A stretch of DNA of 64,000 bases from Breoghania sp. (GTDB lineage: Bacteria > Pseudomonadota > Alphaproteobacteria > Rhizobiales > Stappiaceae), in contig NZ_JASJAV010000014.1 in NCBI RefSeq assembly GCF_030066895.1, forward strand, positions 37,517-101,516. The letters are read 5' to 3'. Each line of letters begins with the position of its first letter. The first letter of the stretch is position 1. Of the stretch, positions 53,267 to 63,645 are shown one piece after another. A model generated the notes under the pieces. It was not told the DNA's origin and did not search any database. It was given only the letters and a program-made list of their open reading frames with translations. Made by a program: the position numbers and the translations under genes.

Positions 53267-55705
53267 TCAGATCGCCTGACGACGTCCGCCTGCGGCGGCT
53301 TCGACGGTCTTGTCGCCCTTGTCATCCGCACCCGGCCACAGCTTCTGCTGCTTGACCGGCAACGTCACCGTGACGGTTGTGCCGATCCCGACCTTGGACT
53401 TGATTTCCATCGTGCCGTCGTGGAGATCGACCAGAGACCGCGCGATGGCGAGCCCGAGGCCGGAGCCCTGATGGCTCTTGGTGAACTGGTTTTCCACCTG
53501 CACGAAGGGGCTCGCCAGCCGGTTGATGTCCTTCTTGGCGATGCCGATGCCGTTGTCGGTGATGTCGATCGCCACATAGGCCTCGCCGTTGCGCCGGGCC
53601 GCCACGGTCATCTCGCCGCCCTTCGGCGTGAATTTCACCGCGTTCGACATCAGGTTCAGCAGGATCTGCCTGATCGCCTTGCCGTCGGCATTGATCGACA
53701 GGTCGGCATCCACATCGCGCGAAACGGTGATTTCCTTGGCATCCGCCTCCGGCGAGATGACGCGGACCGTCTCGTCGATGAAGTTGGCGAGGTTCAACTC
53801 GTCGAAGGAGAGATCCAGTTGCCCCGCCTCGATCTTCGACATATCGAGAATGTCGTTGATGACGCCGAGCAGATGCGTGCCGGACTTGTAAATGTCGCGG
53901 CAGTAGTTGCCGTATTTCTCCGAGCCGAGTTCGCCGAACATGCCGCCCACCATGATTTCGGAGAAGCCGATGATGGCGTTGAGCGGCGTGCGCAGTTCGT
54001 GGCTCATATTGGCCAGGAATTCCGACTTGGCGCGGTTGGCGTCTTCGGCGCGGGTCTTTTCCTCGGCGTATTTCTCCGCCAGTTCGACGAGCTGCTGCGC
54101 CTGGTATTCAAGCTTCTGCCGCGACTGGCGCAGATCGGCGACGGTTGCCATCAGCCGCCGCTCGCTGTCCATCAGCTTTTCTTCGTGCAGCTTGCGCGCC
54201 GTGATGTCGGTGCCGACCGACACGTAGCCGCCGTCCTTGGTGCGGCGTTCGGAAATCTGCAGCCAGCGACTGTCTTCAAGCTGCGCCTCGTAGAAGCGCG
54301 ATCCGGCGGGCAGGCCGTCGGCGGGATCGATATGCGCGGTCACGACGGGCTGACGCGCATTCTGCATCACGTCCGTATAGGGCATGCCTGCGTGAATGCG
54401 CGAGGCGGGCAGGTTGTGCAGCTCCATGTAATTGGTGTTGCACATGACCAGCTCGTTGGCGGAATCCCACAGCACGAAAGCTTCCGAAATGGTCTCGATG
54501 GCGTCGCGCAGGCGCAGATCCGCCGTACGTGAGGATTCCTCAAGCTGGCGCTGTTCGGTGACGTCGACCACGATACCGATCAGATGCGGGGAGGCAGCAC
54601 CGGGTTCCTGCGCGACTTCGGCGCGTGCCCGCGTCCAGATCCAGGATCCGTTGGCATGGCGCATGCGGAACATGCGGTCGACCGTCGTCTCGCCGGTTTC
54701 CAGAAGCTCGGAGGCGATTTCGTAGAGATTGCCGTCTTCGGGGTGCATCAATGCGGCCCAATCGGCAAATCCCACCAATTCATCGCTGGGCGGCAGGCCA
54801 AGAATCTCGTACATGCTCTCCGTCCAGAACATTCGGCCCCGGCCGAGGTCCCAGTCGAACAGTCCGCACCTGCCGCGATTGAGAGCCGTTCCGATACGCG
54901 TGGTCGCCGCCTGGTAGATCTCGTCCGCCTGTTCCGCGCGCGCCGCCTGACTGTAGAAGGCGTAGATGAGCACGATCAGGACGGACGAGGTGCCGACGAA
55001 CAAGGTGACCGTGGCGTGCAACGAGGAGCGCCGGCCGGCGAAGATGTCATCGACCGATTGCACGACCGCGACCATGCCGAGCTTGCTGTCGAGATGCTGA
55101 ACGATGGCCAGAACCTCGTTGCCGTTGGCTTCCGTGATCTCCAGAACCCCGGCCCGCGCTCCGAACGTGGTGAGCGGCTGGTTGGGACCGAGCAGCGAGA
55201 TTAGCGAGCGCTGCTCGAGGTCGGGACGCGAGGGTTGCGAGGCAACGACCGTGCCTTCCGGGTTGGTGACCAGGATCTGTCGGCCGAAGCTGGTCGCGCG
55301 CGGCGGCAACGATTGGGAAAGCTCGTTGCGCAACGCGATCTGATAGCCGACTTCGTGCAGGTTTTCTTCGGTGCTGGAAAGCCGGGTTGCGAGGGTGGTG
55401 GCGATCAGGGTGAGATCATCGCGCGCCCGCGCTTCCGTCTCGGCGTGATCTCCGGACATCTCCACGCCGCGGTAGTAGGCGAGAGAGGCGACGAACAGAA
55501 GGCTCAGGACCGGAATTGCGCGCCGAAGGAACCCTTCGGTGGAAACCAAACGGGCATAGGCCGGGCGCGCAAGCAGCCGGATATGGCCGGTCAGCGTCGT
55601 CTTCGGCGATCGGGCGCTGGCGGCCTTCCATTGTCTGGAAATAAAGCCAAAACACCGCCCTGTCGCGTTGCCTATATAGGCCCGCGCCATTCGGTATTCC
55701 TTCAA
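53267..55705 (-). CDS. pleC: PleC/PdhS-family PAS sensor histidine kinase
   Basis: Intact 812-aa ORF; FLANMSHELRTPLNAIIGFSEIMVGGMFGELGSEKYGNYCRDIYKSGTHLLGVINDILDMSKIEAGQLDL. Confidence 0.8.
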   Translation of the reverse strand: MKEYRMARAYIGNATGRCFGFISRQWKAASARSPKTTLTGHIRLLARPAYARLVSTEGFLRRAIPVLSLLFVASLAYYRGVEMSGDHAETEARARDDLTLIATTLATRLSSTEENLHEVGYQIALRNELSQSLPPRATSFGRQILVTNPEGTVVASQPSRPDLEQRSLISLLGPNQPLTTFGARAGVLEITEANGNEVLAIVQHLDSKLGMVAVVQSVDDIFAGRRSSLHATVTLFVGTSSVLIVLIYAFYSQAARAEQADEIYQAATTRIGTALNRGRCGLFDWDLGRGRMFWTESMYEILGLPPSDELVGFADWAALMHPEDGNLYEIASELLETGETTVDRMFRMRHANGSWIWTRARAEVAQEPGAASPHLIGIVVDVTEQRQLEESSRTADLRLRDAIETISEAFVLWDSANELVMCNTNYMELHNLPASRIHAGMPYTDVMQNARQPVVTAHIDPADGLPAGSRFYEAQLEDSRWLQISERRTKDGGYVSVGTDITARKLHEEKLMDSERRLMATVADLRQSRQKLEYQAQQLVELAEKYAEEKTRAEDANRAKSEFLANMSHELRTPLNAIIGFSEIMVGGMFGELGSEKYGNYCRDIYKSGTHLLGVINDILDMSKIEAGQLDLSFDELNLANFIDETVRVISPEADAKEITVSRDVDADLSINADGKAIRQILLNLMSNAVKFTPKGGEMTVAARRNGEAYVAIDITDNGIGIAKKDINRLASPFVQVENQFTKSHQGSGLGLAIARSLVDLHDGTMEIKSKVGIGTTVTVTLPVKQQKLWPGADDKGDKTVEAAAGGRRQAI

Positions 55706-55879
55706 AAATAGTTGTCAGCCTCGTGGATTCGATGTACGTCGCACGTCCGAACCAGGTTCATTTGAATCCACGCGAATCGTCTTGTCTAGAGTCCGCAGAC
55801 AAAAAATAATCTACGGCTCCAGACAGGGCTTAACCACTCGCGTTAACCATGAGCGAAGAGCTGGCAACGCCAATTCTGC

Positions 55880-58528
55880 CTATTGCAGAGAGCGTGTCGC
55901 AATATCCTGAACATCGCTGGAAAGCCCGCCGGTTTCCGCCACTCGCTTGAGGGCGGCTTCCGCCAGTGCGCGCCGACCCGGCTCCAGCGCCTTCCACGAC
56001 TGGAAGGCGGACAGAAGACGCGCCGCAACCTGTGGATTGCGCTTGTCGAGCGACAGTACCGTATCTGCGACAAATTCGAACCCGGCACCGTCCGGACGGT
56101 TGAACTGGGTCTGGTTGCCGGCGGCAAAGGCCCCGATCAGCGCGCGGATGCGGTTCGGATTGGCGTAGGAGAACGCGGGATGCTCGGTCAGCGTGTGAAT
56201 GCGCGCCAGCGTCTCGGGGAAGGGGGCGGTTGCTTGGACCGTCAGCCACTTGTCCATGACCAGCGCGTCCTTGGCAAAGCGTGCCTCGAAATCGTCGAGC
56301 GCTTCCTGCGCCCCGCGATCCGCGCGGTGGACGAGCAGACGGAGCGAGGCCAGCCGGTCCGTCATGTCGGCGGCGGCCTTGTAATGGGCAAGGGTCCGTT
56401 CGCTGGCTTCCCCGTCGATCCCGGCCAGATATTCCAGAACCACAAGCCGCAACGCACGCCGCCCTGCGGCATCCGCATCCGGAGAATAGGGGCCGGTGTC
56501 GGCAAGCGCCTCGTAGAGGATGAGGAAACCGTCCGTGCAATGGCCCGCGATCGCCACCTGCACCGCCTTGCGGACAGACGTGATGGCATCAGGATTGACG
56601 TCGGAGCCGATCTCGCGGGCGATGTCGGATTCAGAGGGTAGCTGCAGCAGCTGCGCGCGCAACGCGGACTCGAAATTCTCGTCGGCAACCGCATCGCCGA
56701 TCAGCGAGGCGAGATCCTGGATTTCCTGCGTCGCCAGATTGGACGGCGAATGCGCCCCGCGCTTCAGCAACTGCATGGCCAGCGTCTGAACCGTCTGCCA
56801 GCGATTGAAGGGATCGGGATCGTGGCGGGCGAGGAAGACCAACGCATCGTGGTCCTTGTTGTCGGTCAGCCGCACGGGCGCGGAAAAGCCGCGCAGCAGC
56901 GAGGAAACGGGCTTTGCGCTCAATCCCTCGAAGGTGATCGTGTGCTTCGGCTCGGTAAGCACGATGACATCGTCACGGATTTCGGCGCCTGAGGCCGCCG
57001 TCCATTCCATCTCGCCGCCATTGGGGCCGATCAGGTCAAACCGCACCGGGATCGTGAAGGGCAGCTTCGTGTCCTGGCCCGGCGTCGGCTGGCAGGACTG
57101 CTCGATGTCCATGCGCAGGCGCTTGTTGGCCTCGTCCCACTGTTCGGAGATCTTCAGCGACGACGTGCCCGCCTGGGCATACCAGCGGGCGAACTGGGTG
57201 AGGTCGGTCTTGTTGGCGTCCTCGAAGCTCTTCAGGAAATCTTCGATCGTCGCCGCTTCGCCGTCATGGCGTTCGAAATAGAGATCCATCCCGGCGCGGA
57301 AGCCCTTCTCGCCGAGGATCGTCTTGAGCATGCGCACGATTTCCGCGCCCTTCTCGTAGACGGTCGCGGTGTAGAAGTTGTTGATCTGACGGTAGGCAGT
57401 CGGGCGTACCGGATGGGCGAGCGGGCCGCCATCCTCGGGGAACTGGTGCGATTGCAAAAGGCGCACGTCGGCGATGCGCTTGACCGGGCACGAACGCATG
57501 TTGGAGGAGAATTCCTGATCGCGGAAGACCGTCAGGCCTTCCTTCAGGCAGAGCTGGAACCAGTCGCGGCAGGTGATGCGGTCGCCGGTCCAGTTGTGGA
57601 AGTACTCGTGCGCGATCACGCTCTCGATACCGGCATAGTCTTGGTCGGTTGCGGTCTCGGGGTTCGCCAGCACGTACTTGTCGTTGAAGACGTTGAGGCC
57701 CTTGTTCTCCACCGCGCCCATGTTGAAGTCGGACACGGCGGCGATCATGAAGATGTCGAGATCGTATTCGCGCCCGAACGTCTCCTCGTCCCAGCGCATC
57801 GAGCGCTTCAGCGAGTCCATGGCGTAGTCGCAGCGCGTCTCGTTGCCGTGCTCCACATAGATGCGCAGTTCCACGTCGCGACCGCTGATCAGCGTGCGGT
57901 AGGTGTCGGAAACGCAGGCCAGATCGCCCGCCACCATGGCGAACAGGTAGGACGGCTTGGGGAACGGGTCGTGCCAGATCGCGTAGTGGCGATCCGTGCC
58001 TTCGATATCTCCCGATTCAACCGGGTTGCCGTTGGCGAGCAGGATCGGCGCATCCGATTTGCGCGCCTCGATGCGCGTCGTATAGACGGCCAGCACGTCG
58101 GGGCGATCGTAGAAATAGGTAATGCGGCGGAAGCCCTCCGCCTCGCACTGGGTGCAATAGGTGCCAGACGAGCAATAGAGCCCCATCAGCTTGGAATTGG
58201 TGTCCGGATAGATCTCGGTGACGATCTCCAAGACGAACGGATCTGACGGCGGCGTCTTGACGACGAGCTTGTCCGCGCTGACCTCGTAGTCCGTGTGGTC
58301 GAGCCGCGCGCCGTTCAGCGACAGGCTGAGAAGTTTCAGTTCATCGCCCGCAAGCTCCAGCGCGGTTCCCGGCGCTGTCTCATCGCGCTTCGAAAAGGCG
58401 ATCTTTGCCGTCACCCTGGTCGCCTTGGGGGCAAGGCGGATATCCAGATCGACCGTGCGGATCGCATAGGACGTGGGGCGGTATTCCTCCAGGCGGATGG
58501 GTTGAGCCTCATCGGTGCGCATCGGCAA
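55880..58528 (-). CDS. pepN: Aminopeptidase N
   Basis: Intact 882-aa ORF; MGAVENKGLNVFNDKYVLANPETATDQDYAGIESVIAHEYFHNWTGDRITCRDWFQLCLKEGLTVFRDQEF. Confidence 0.96.
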   Translation of the reverse strand: MPMRTDEAQPIRLEEYRPTSYAIRTVDLDIRLAPKATRVTAKIAFSKRDETAPGTALELAGDELKLLSLSLNGARLDHTDYEVSADKLVVKTPPSDPFVLEIVTEIYPDTNSKLMGLYCSSGTYCTQCEAEGFRRITYFYDRPDVLAVYTTRIEARKSDAPILLANGNPVESGDIEGTDRHYAIWHDPFPKPSYLFAMVAGDLACVSDTYRTLISGRDVELRIYVEHGNETRCDYAMDSLKRSMRWDEETFGREYDLDIFMIAAVSDFNMGAVENKGLNVFNDKYVLANPETATDQDYAGIESVIAHEYFHNWTGDRITCRDWFQLCLKEGLTVFRDQEFSSNMRSCPVKRIADVRLLQSHQFPEDGGPLAHPVRPTAYRQINNFYTATVYEKGAEIVRMLKTILGEKGFRAGMDLYFERHDGEAATIEDFLKSFEDANKTDLTQFARWYAQAGTSSLKISEQWDEANKRLRMDIEQSCQPTPGQDTKLPFTIPVRFDLIGPNGGEMEWTAASGAEIRDDVIVLTEPKHTITFEGLSAKPVSSLLRGFSAPVRLTDNKDHDALVFLARHDPDPFNRWQTVQTLAMQLLKRGAHSPSNLATQEIQDLASLIGDAVADENFESALRAQLLQLPSESDIAREIGSDVNPDAITSVRKAVQVAIAGHCTDGFLILYEALADTGPYSPDADAAGRRALRLVVLEYLAGIDGEASERTLAHYKAAADMTDRLASLRLLVHRADRGAQEALDDFEARFAKDALVMDKWLTVQATAPFPETLARIHTLTEHPAFSYANPNRIRALIGAFAAGNQTQFNRPDGAGFEFVADTVLSLDKRNPQVAARLLSAFQSWKALEPGRRALAEAALKRVAETGGLSSDVQDIATRSLQ

Positions 58529-58714
58529 ATCTCCAAGCTGGTTTCAGGCGCTTTGAAAAGCGCTTCTGGTTTAAATCGAATGCTCTTCTATAGAAGTCCG
58601 GGACGGGGCATGAGAAGCGCAAAACCCCTGTCCTGGGCCCTTGGTGTCATCTCGAAACGGTCCTGACAGGCCAGGTGGCGGCCGAAGGGAGGGAACGAAT
58701 GATGCAACAAGGCC

Positions 58715-59530
58715 TTACTTGCCGAGTTGGGTGAGATCGTGAACGAGTGAACTGTCGGTATCTGCCAACGATGCGATGACGGTGAAATGGTTCGCTCCGG
58801 CCTCTTCGTGCAAGGTGGCCTCGGTGCCGCCGCGGTTCCAGAAATCGACGATGACGCGGGACTGACGCTTGTATTCCTTCGACTCCGCGCCGCCGACGGT
58901 CGCGATCAGCTTGGTGCCATAGGGAATGCCCATGGTGATCGGCGAATTGGTGACCGCCTCCTTCTGATCCATCCCCAACGCCTTGTTGACGCTGGTGCCC
59001 AGCAGAGGCACTAGATCGAACAGGCCGGAAATCGCTAGCCCGGCCCTGGCAAGGGCGGGCGGCAGACGCCGGGCCCGCCAGTCGGTTGCCAGAAGCGCTG
59101 CGGTCAGATGCCCGCCCGCCGAATGGCCGTAGCTCAGGATTGGCTTGCGGTAGGTCTCCCACAGATATTCCGCAAGGCTGCGGATTTCGCTCACGATATC
59201 GCCGACGCGCACTTCCGGGCACAGATCGTAGCTTGCCACGCAGACCGTATAGCCATGGGCGTTGAGCCCGCGTGCCATGTGGGAGAAATGCTTGCGATCG
59301 AGCGACTGCCAGTAGCCGCCATGCAGGAAGAGAGCGATCGAATTCGCCTCCGTGCCGCCGGTCGGGTGGAACAGATCGTAGAAGAGGCGCGGGCCGAGGC
59401 CGTAGGCACGATCGAGATCGCAGGACGCGCTTTCGCGATAGGCGGCGGCATCCCGCTCCCAGCCGGCAATGATCTCGGGGTGCTCCGGTACCATGACCCG
59501 GTTGTTGTACTCGGCTTCGTAATCGATCAT
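58715..59530 (-). CDS. Alpha/beta hydrolase
   Basis: MIDYEAEYNNRVMVPEHPEIIAGWERDAAAYR...IALFLHGGYWQSLDRKHFSHMARGL...YGHSAGGHLTAALLATDW. Confidence 0.85.
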   Translation of the reverse strand: MIDYEAEYNNRVMVPEHPEIIAGWERDAAAYRESASCDLDRAYGLGPRLFYDLFHPTGGTEANSIALFLHGGYWQSLDRKHFSHMARGLNAHGYTVCVASYDLCPEVRVGDIVSEIRSLAEYLWETYRKPILSYGHSAGGHLTAALLATDWRARRLPPALARAGLAISGLFDLVPLLGTSVNKALGMDQKEAVTNSPITMGIPYGTKLIATVGGAESKEYKRQSRVIVDFWNRGGTEATLHEEAGANHFTVIASLADTDSSLVHDLTQLGK

Positions 59531-59719
59531 CGCTTTCCCCGGCGCTATTGCTCGCCGTCTTTTTGCATGTCTGTGAGAGCAGGATAGATGATCATCCCCG
59601 ATTCTGGGGGCGCGCATCTTCCGATGTACCGGTTTTTTCGCATTCGGTGGTGAAGTTCTTAGGTGCGATCCGCTCAGAAGGTTTGCTCAAGCATCTTCTA
59701 TGGGGTAGCCGAGTTCTCC

Positions 59720-60312
59720 ATGAGCACTAAGGACACCCCGCCGCGCCCCGGCCGCCCCGCCACCATCCGCGATGCGGCTGCCGCGCTTTTTGCCGCCAAG
59801 GGCTATGACGGCACTTCCCTTCAGGACGTTACCTCCGCCGTCGGCGTGACCAAGGCCGGGCGGGCTCTACCACTACTTCTCCACCAAGCAGGATCTGTTC
59901 GACACGATCGTGCTCGCCGTCCTGTCCGACATGCTCGACTGGGCGAAGGAGCGTGTGGTGAAGGCGGAGACGCCGGGCGAGCGGGTCGCCGCCTTCATGG
60001 CCGGGCATCGGCTTATTTCGAAGCCAACCGCAATCCCTATCGCGCCGCCTTCATCGGCCGGGGCGGTGATCTCTATGTCTTCACGCCCGAGCAGATGGCC
60101 GCCCGGCGCGCATATACGGATTTTCTGACGGCCATTCTGGAGGAGGGGAGGGCGCAGGGCGCCTTCGTTTTCGACGATGCGCCCCTCACCACGCGCGGTA
60201 TCCTGGGCATGTTGAACTGGATGACGCGATGATACAATCCGCAAGGGCGCAAGGGCGCAAGAGCGCGGCCGAGTACGCCAGGATCATCCTGACGAGCATT
60301 GCCTCGGATTAA
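59720..60312 (+). pseudogene. TetR/AcrR-family regulator; frameshifts, in-frame TGA and 8-bp tandem duplication
   Basis: MSTKDTPPRPGRPATIRDAAAALFAAKGYDGTSLQDVTSAVGVTKAG / LYHYFSTKQDLFDTIVLAVLSDML...FMAGH / AYFEANRNPYRAAFIGRGGDLYVFT...LNWMTR*YNPQGR; removing one GCAAGGGC copy restores KSAAEYARIILTSIASD*. Confidence 0.85.
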
Positions 60313-60439
60313 CTTTTTCTGAATACAATTTATTACCGGCCGGACGGTAGGTAATTAACGCATACCGCGAGATGTGCGCCGGGGCCGAGGGTCTGAGACG
60401 ACGACCGGCCGTTTCGCTTGATGATGGGAGAGACAGCAT

Positions 60440-61642
60440 ATGACTGCGACCGCCACCACCACCACCACGCCCAGGCCTTCCGCGCCTTCCCCCTCCGGCG
60501 GCGGCAAGTTCGTCTGGGACGATCCCTTCCTGCTGGTGGATCAGCTCACCGAAGACGAGCGCATGATCCTGGAGACCGCGCGCGGCTACGCGCAGGAAAA
60601 GCTCCTGCCGCGTGTGCTGAAGGCCTATGCCTAGGAAAAGATCGACCGAGAGATCTTCAACGAGATGGGCGAGCTCGGCTTTCTCGGTGTGACCATGCCG
60701 GAGGAATACGGCTGCGCCAACGCCCCCTACGTCGCCTACGGTTTGGTAGCGCGTGAGGTGGAGCGGGTGGACTCCGGTTATCGCTCGATGAGCTCGGTCC
60801 AGACCTCGCTGGTAATGTTCCCCATCTACGCCTACGGCTCCGAGGAGCAGAAGGCCAAGTATCTGCCCAAGCTTGCGTCTGGCGAATATATTGGCTGCTT
60901 CGGCCTGACCGAGCCCGATGCCGGCTCCATGCGCACCCGCTCCATCAAGACCGAGAGCGGCTATTTGCTCAAGGGCTCGAAGATGTGGATCTCCAACGCG
61001 CCGATCGCCGACGTTTTCGTCGTGTGGGCGAAGTCGGAAGCGCATGACAACCAGATCCGCGGCTTCGTGCTGGAAAATGGCATGAAGAGCCTTTCCGCAC
61101 CGAAGATCCAGGGCAAGCTCTCGCTTCGCGCCTCCATCACCGGCGAGATCGTGATGGACAACGTGGAAGTGGGCGAAGAGGCGCTTCTTCCCAACGTTTC
61201 CGGTCTCAAGGGACCGTTCGGCTGTCTCAACCGGGCGTGCTACGGCATTTCCTGGGGCGCGATGGGTGCTGCGGAAGATTGCTGGCACCGCGCACGTGCC
61301 TACGGTCTGGAGCGCAAGCAGTTCGGCCGTCTGCTCGCCAACACGCAGCTCTTCCAGAAGAAGCTCGCCGACATGCAGACGGAAATCGCGCTGGGCCTTC
61401 AGGCATCCTTGCGGGTCGGGCGCCTGTTAGACGACCACCGCGCTGCTCCCTAAATGGTTTCGCTCATCAAGCGCAATAATTGCGGCAAGGCGCTGGATAT
61501 CGCCCGTCAGGCCCGCGATATGCACGGCGGCAACGGTATTTCCGAGGAATACCATGTCATGCGTCACGCCCAGAACCTGGAGACGGTCAACACCTACGAG
61601 GGTACGCACGACGCCCATGCGCTCTTGCAGGCGTTCTTCTGA
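60440..61642 (+). pseudogene. gcdH: Glutaryl-CoA dehydrogenase-like acyl-CoA dehydrogenase, in-frame TAG and TAA plus in-frame losses
   Basis: [65 protein letters not shown]...[14 protein letters not shown]...[72 protein letters not shown]. Confidence 0.88.
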
Positions 61643-61725
61643 TCAACGCCGTTTGACGTTGCGGAGCGCGTGTCGCTCCGCAATGATCCGACCGGAGTGT
61701 GGTGCCGGGGGTTTGGGGTGTTTTT

Positions 61726-61783
61726 TGCTGGGCCCATTCTTCGAGACGGCCCTGTCGGGCCTCCTCGAAGAATGGGCCCAGCA
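61726..61783. repeat. Perfect 20-bp-arm palindrome (R2-like core)
   Basis: TGCTGGGCCCATTCTTCGAG (61726-61745) and CTCGAAGAATGGGCCCAGCA (61764-61783), exact reverse complements. Confidence 0.85.
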
Positions 61784-61846
61784 AACAGCTCCTCGCGCCC
61801 CGGTTCCGTCCTGTTGTAATCCTTGCCCCAGTCCTGGATACTCGCC

Positions 61847-63040
61847 GTGCCCTAGTCTTCCTCTTCGGATGCGCCGCTCAAGGGCGTTCGTGTGCTTGAA
61901 CTTGCCCGGATCCTTGCCGGTCCCTGGATCGGACAGACACTCGCCGATCTCGGCGCAGACGTGATCAAGGTCGAGGTCCCGGCAGGAGACGACACGCGGG
62001 GCTGGGGGCCGCCCTTCGTGGAAGGTGCGGACGGGGAGGGGCTGGGCGCTGCCTATTTCCATTCCTGCAACCGTGGCAAGCGCTCCATCACTGCCAATTT
62101 CCGCACCGAGGAAGGCCGCGAGATTGTGCTCAATCTGGTGCGATGGGCCGATGTGCTGGTGGAGAATTTCAAGGTCGGCGGCCTTAAGAAATACGGCCTC
62201 GACTACGAGACGCTGAAAGAGGTGAACCCGCGCCTCGTCTACTGTTCGATTACCGGTTTCGGCCAGGACGGGCCCTATGCCCACCGCGCCGGATACGATT
62301 TCATGATCCAGTGCATGAGTGCGATCATGGATCTGACCGGCGATCCGGCGGGCGAGCCGCAGAAGGTGGGGCTCGCCGTATGCGATATCTTCACCGGGCT
62401 CTATGGCATCATCGCCATCCTGGCGGCCTTGCGCGAACGCGAGGCCGCCGCGCTCGGCCAGCACATCGACATGGCGTTGATGGATACCTCCACTGCCATT
62501 CTTGTCAATCAGGCGATGAACTATCTGGTTTCAGGCAATGCTCCGCATCGGCTCGGCAATGCCCATCCCAATATCGTGCTCTATCAGGTCTTCCCGGCAA
62601 GCGACGGGCACCTGATTGTTGCGGTCGGCAATGATGGCCAATATGTGCGCTTTTGCGAGGTGCTGGGACGTTCGGATCTGTCTGAGATTGCCGCATACAA
62701 GACCAATGCGGGACGGGTGAAGAACCGCGAGGAACTGGTGGAGGAACTGGCGCCCGCAACCGCAACCTTTGCCTGCGACGATCTGCTGGCGAAGCTGGAG
62801 GCCGTCGGCATTCCGGCCGGGCCGATCAACACGGTGGCCGATGTCTTCGATGACGCTCAGGTGATTCATCGCGGCTTGAAACTGGAACTGACCTCATCGC
62901 AGGGCGATCATATCCCCTCCGTGCGCAGCCCCATCCGCTATTCGCGCTCCGGGATGCCGATGGACCGTCCCTCGCCGCGCCTTCGCGAACACACGGCGGA
63001 AATTCTTGCCGAACTCGGGCGGATAACCGAGACGGAGTGA
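61847..63040 (+). CDS. CaiB/BaiF family CoA-transferase; probable original GTG start is followed by a TAG
   Basis: GTG CCC TAG TCT... in frame with APLKGVRVLELARILAGPWIGQTLADLGADVIKVEVPAGDDTRGWGPPF; body 61892-63040 uninterrupted. Confidence 0.85.
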
Positions 63041-63199
63041 GAGCGGGCCCCGGGAGAGCGACCCGAAATCCCGGAATGCCTCGTCGGCAAGGGGCGTATT
63101 CTGTTTAGGGTCAGTGGAATGCGCCCTGCCACTTACAGCGTTGCGCCCTTGATCTGCTATACTGATCGTCTCCGTTTTCCACCTCGAAAGGGTTTCATC

Positions 63200-63502
63200 A
63201 TGCGGCGGATGGCGGCTTCGATCCTGATCCTCGTTTCGTGCATTCTGTCGGTGGGCTCTGCATACGCGGCCAGACCCGATACTCGATCCATGACTTGTGC
63301 TCAGGCACAGGATTTCGTTCGCTGCCACGGCGCGGTGGTGATGACGACCGGGCCTCATACCTTTCAGCGTTTCGTTTCTCAGCAACGCTATTGCGATCGC
63401 TGGCAGCAACTTTTCCCCGAACGTGCGCCCACGCGCGACAACTCGCAATGCGTGGTCGGCTATCGCTGCGACGAACCGCTGTTCACACCGTTTTTCGATT
63501 AG
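63200..63502 (+). CDS. Small exported Cys-containing hypothetical protein
   Basis: MRRMAASILILVSCILSVGSAYAARPDTRSMTCAQAQDFVRCHGAVVMTTGPHTFQRFVSQQRYCDRWQQ... Confidence 0.65.
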   Translation: MRRMAASILILVSCILSVGSAYAARPDTRSMTCAQAQDFVRCHGAVVMTTGPHTFQRFVSQQRYCDRWQQLFPERAPTRDNSQCVVGYRCDEPLFTPFFD

Positions 63503-63645
63503 ATCGACCCCGCCATCGCCTGACAGGCGACGATACCGTAATGTTCCGGGATGACGTATGGTTGTTGAAAGCGCCCTTGCCGGTTGTGATTGTGCGCGGC
63601 CGTCCATGACGGGATGGAAGAGCGGCTGAGAGGACGGGGATCGGC

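Noticed and set aside
57266-58246. 326-aa plus-strand ORF opposite pepN
   Set aside because: Antisense shadow of intact pepN.
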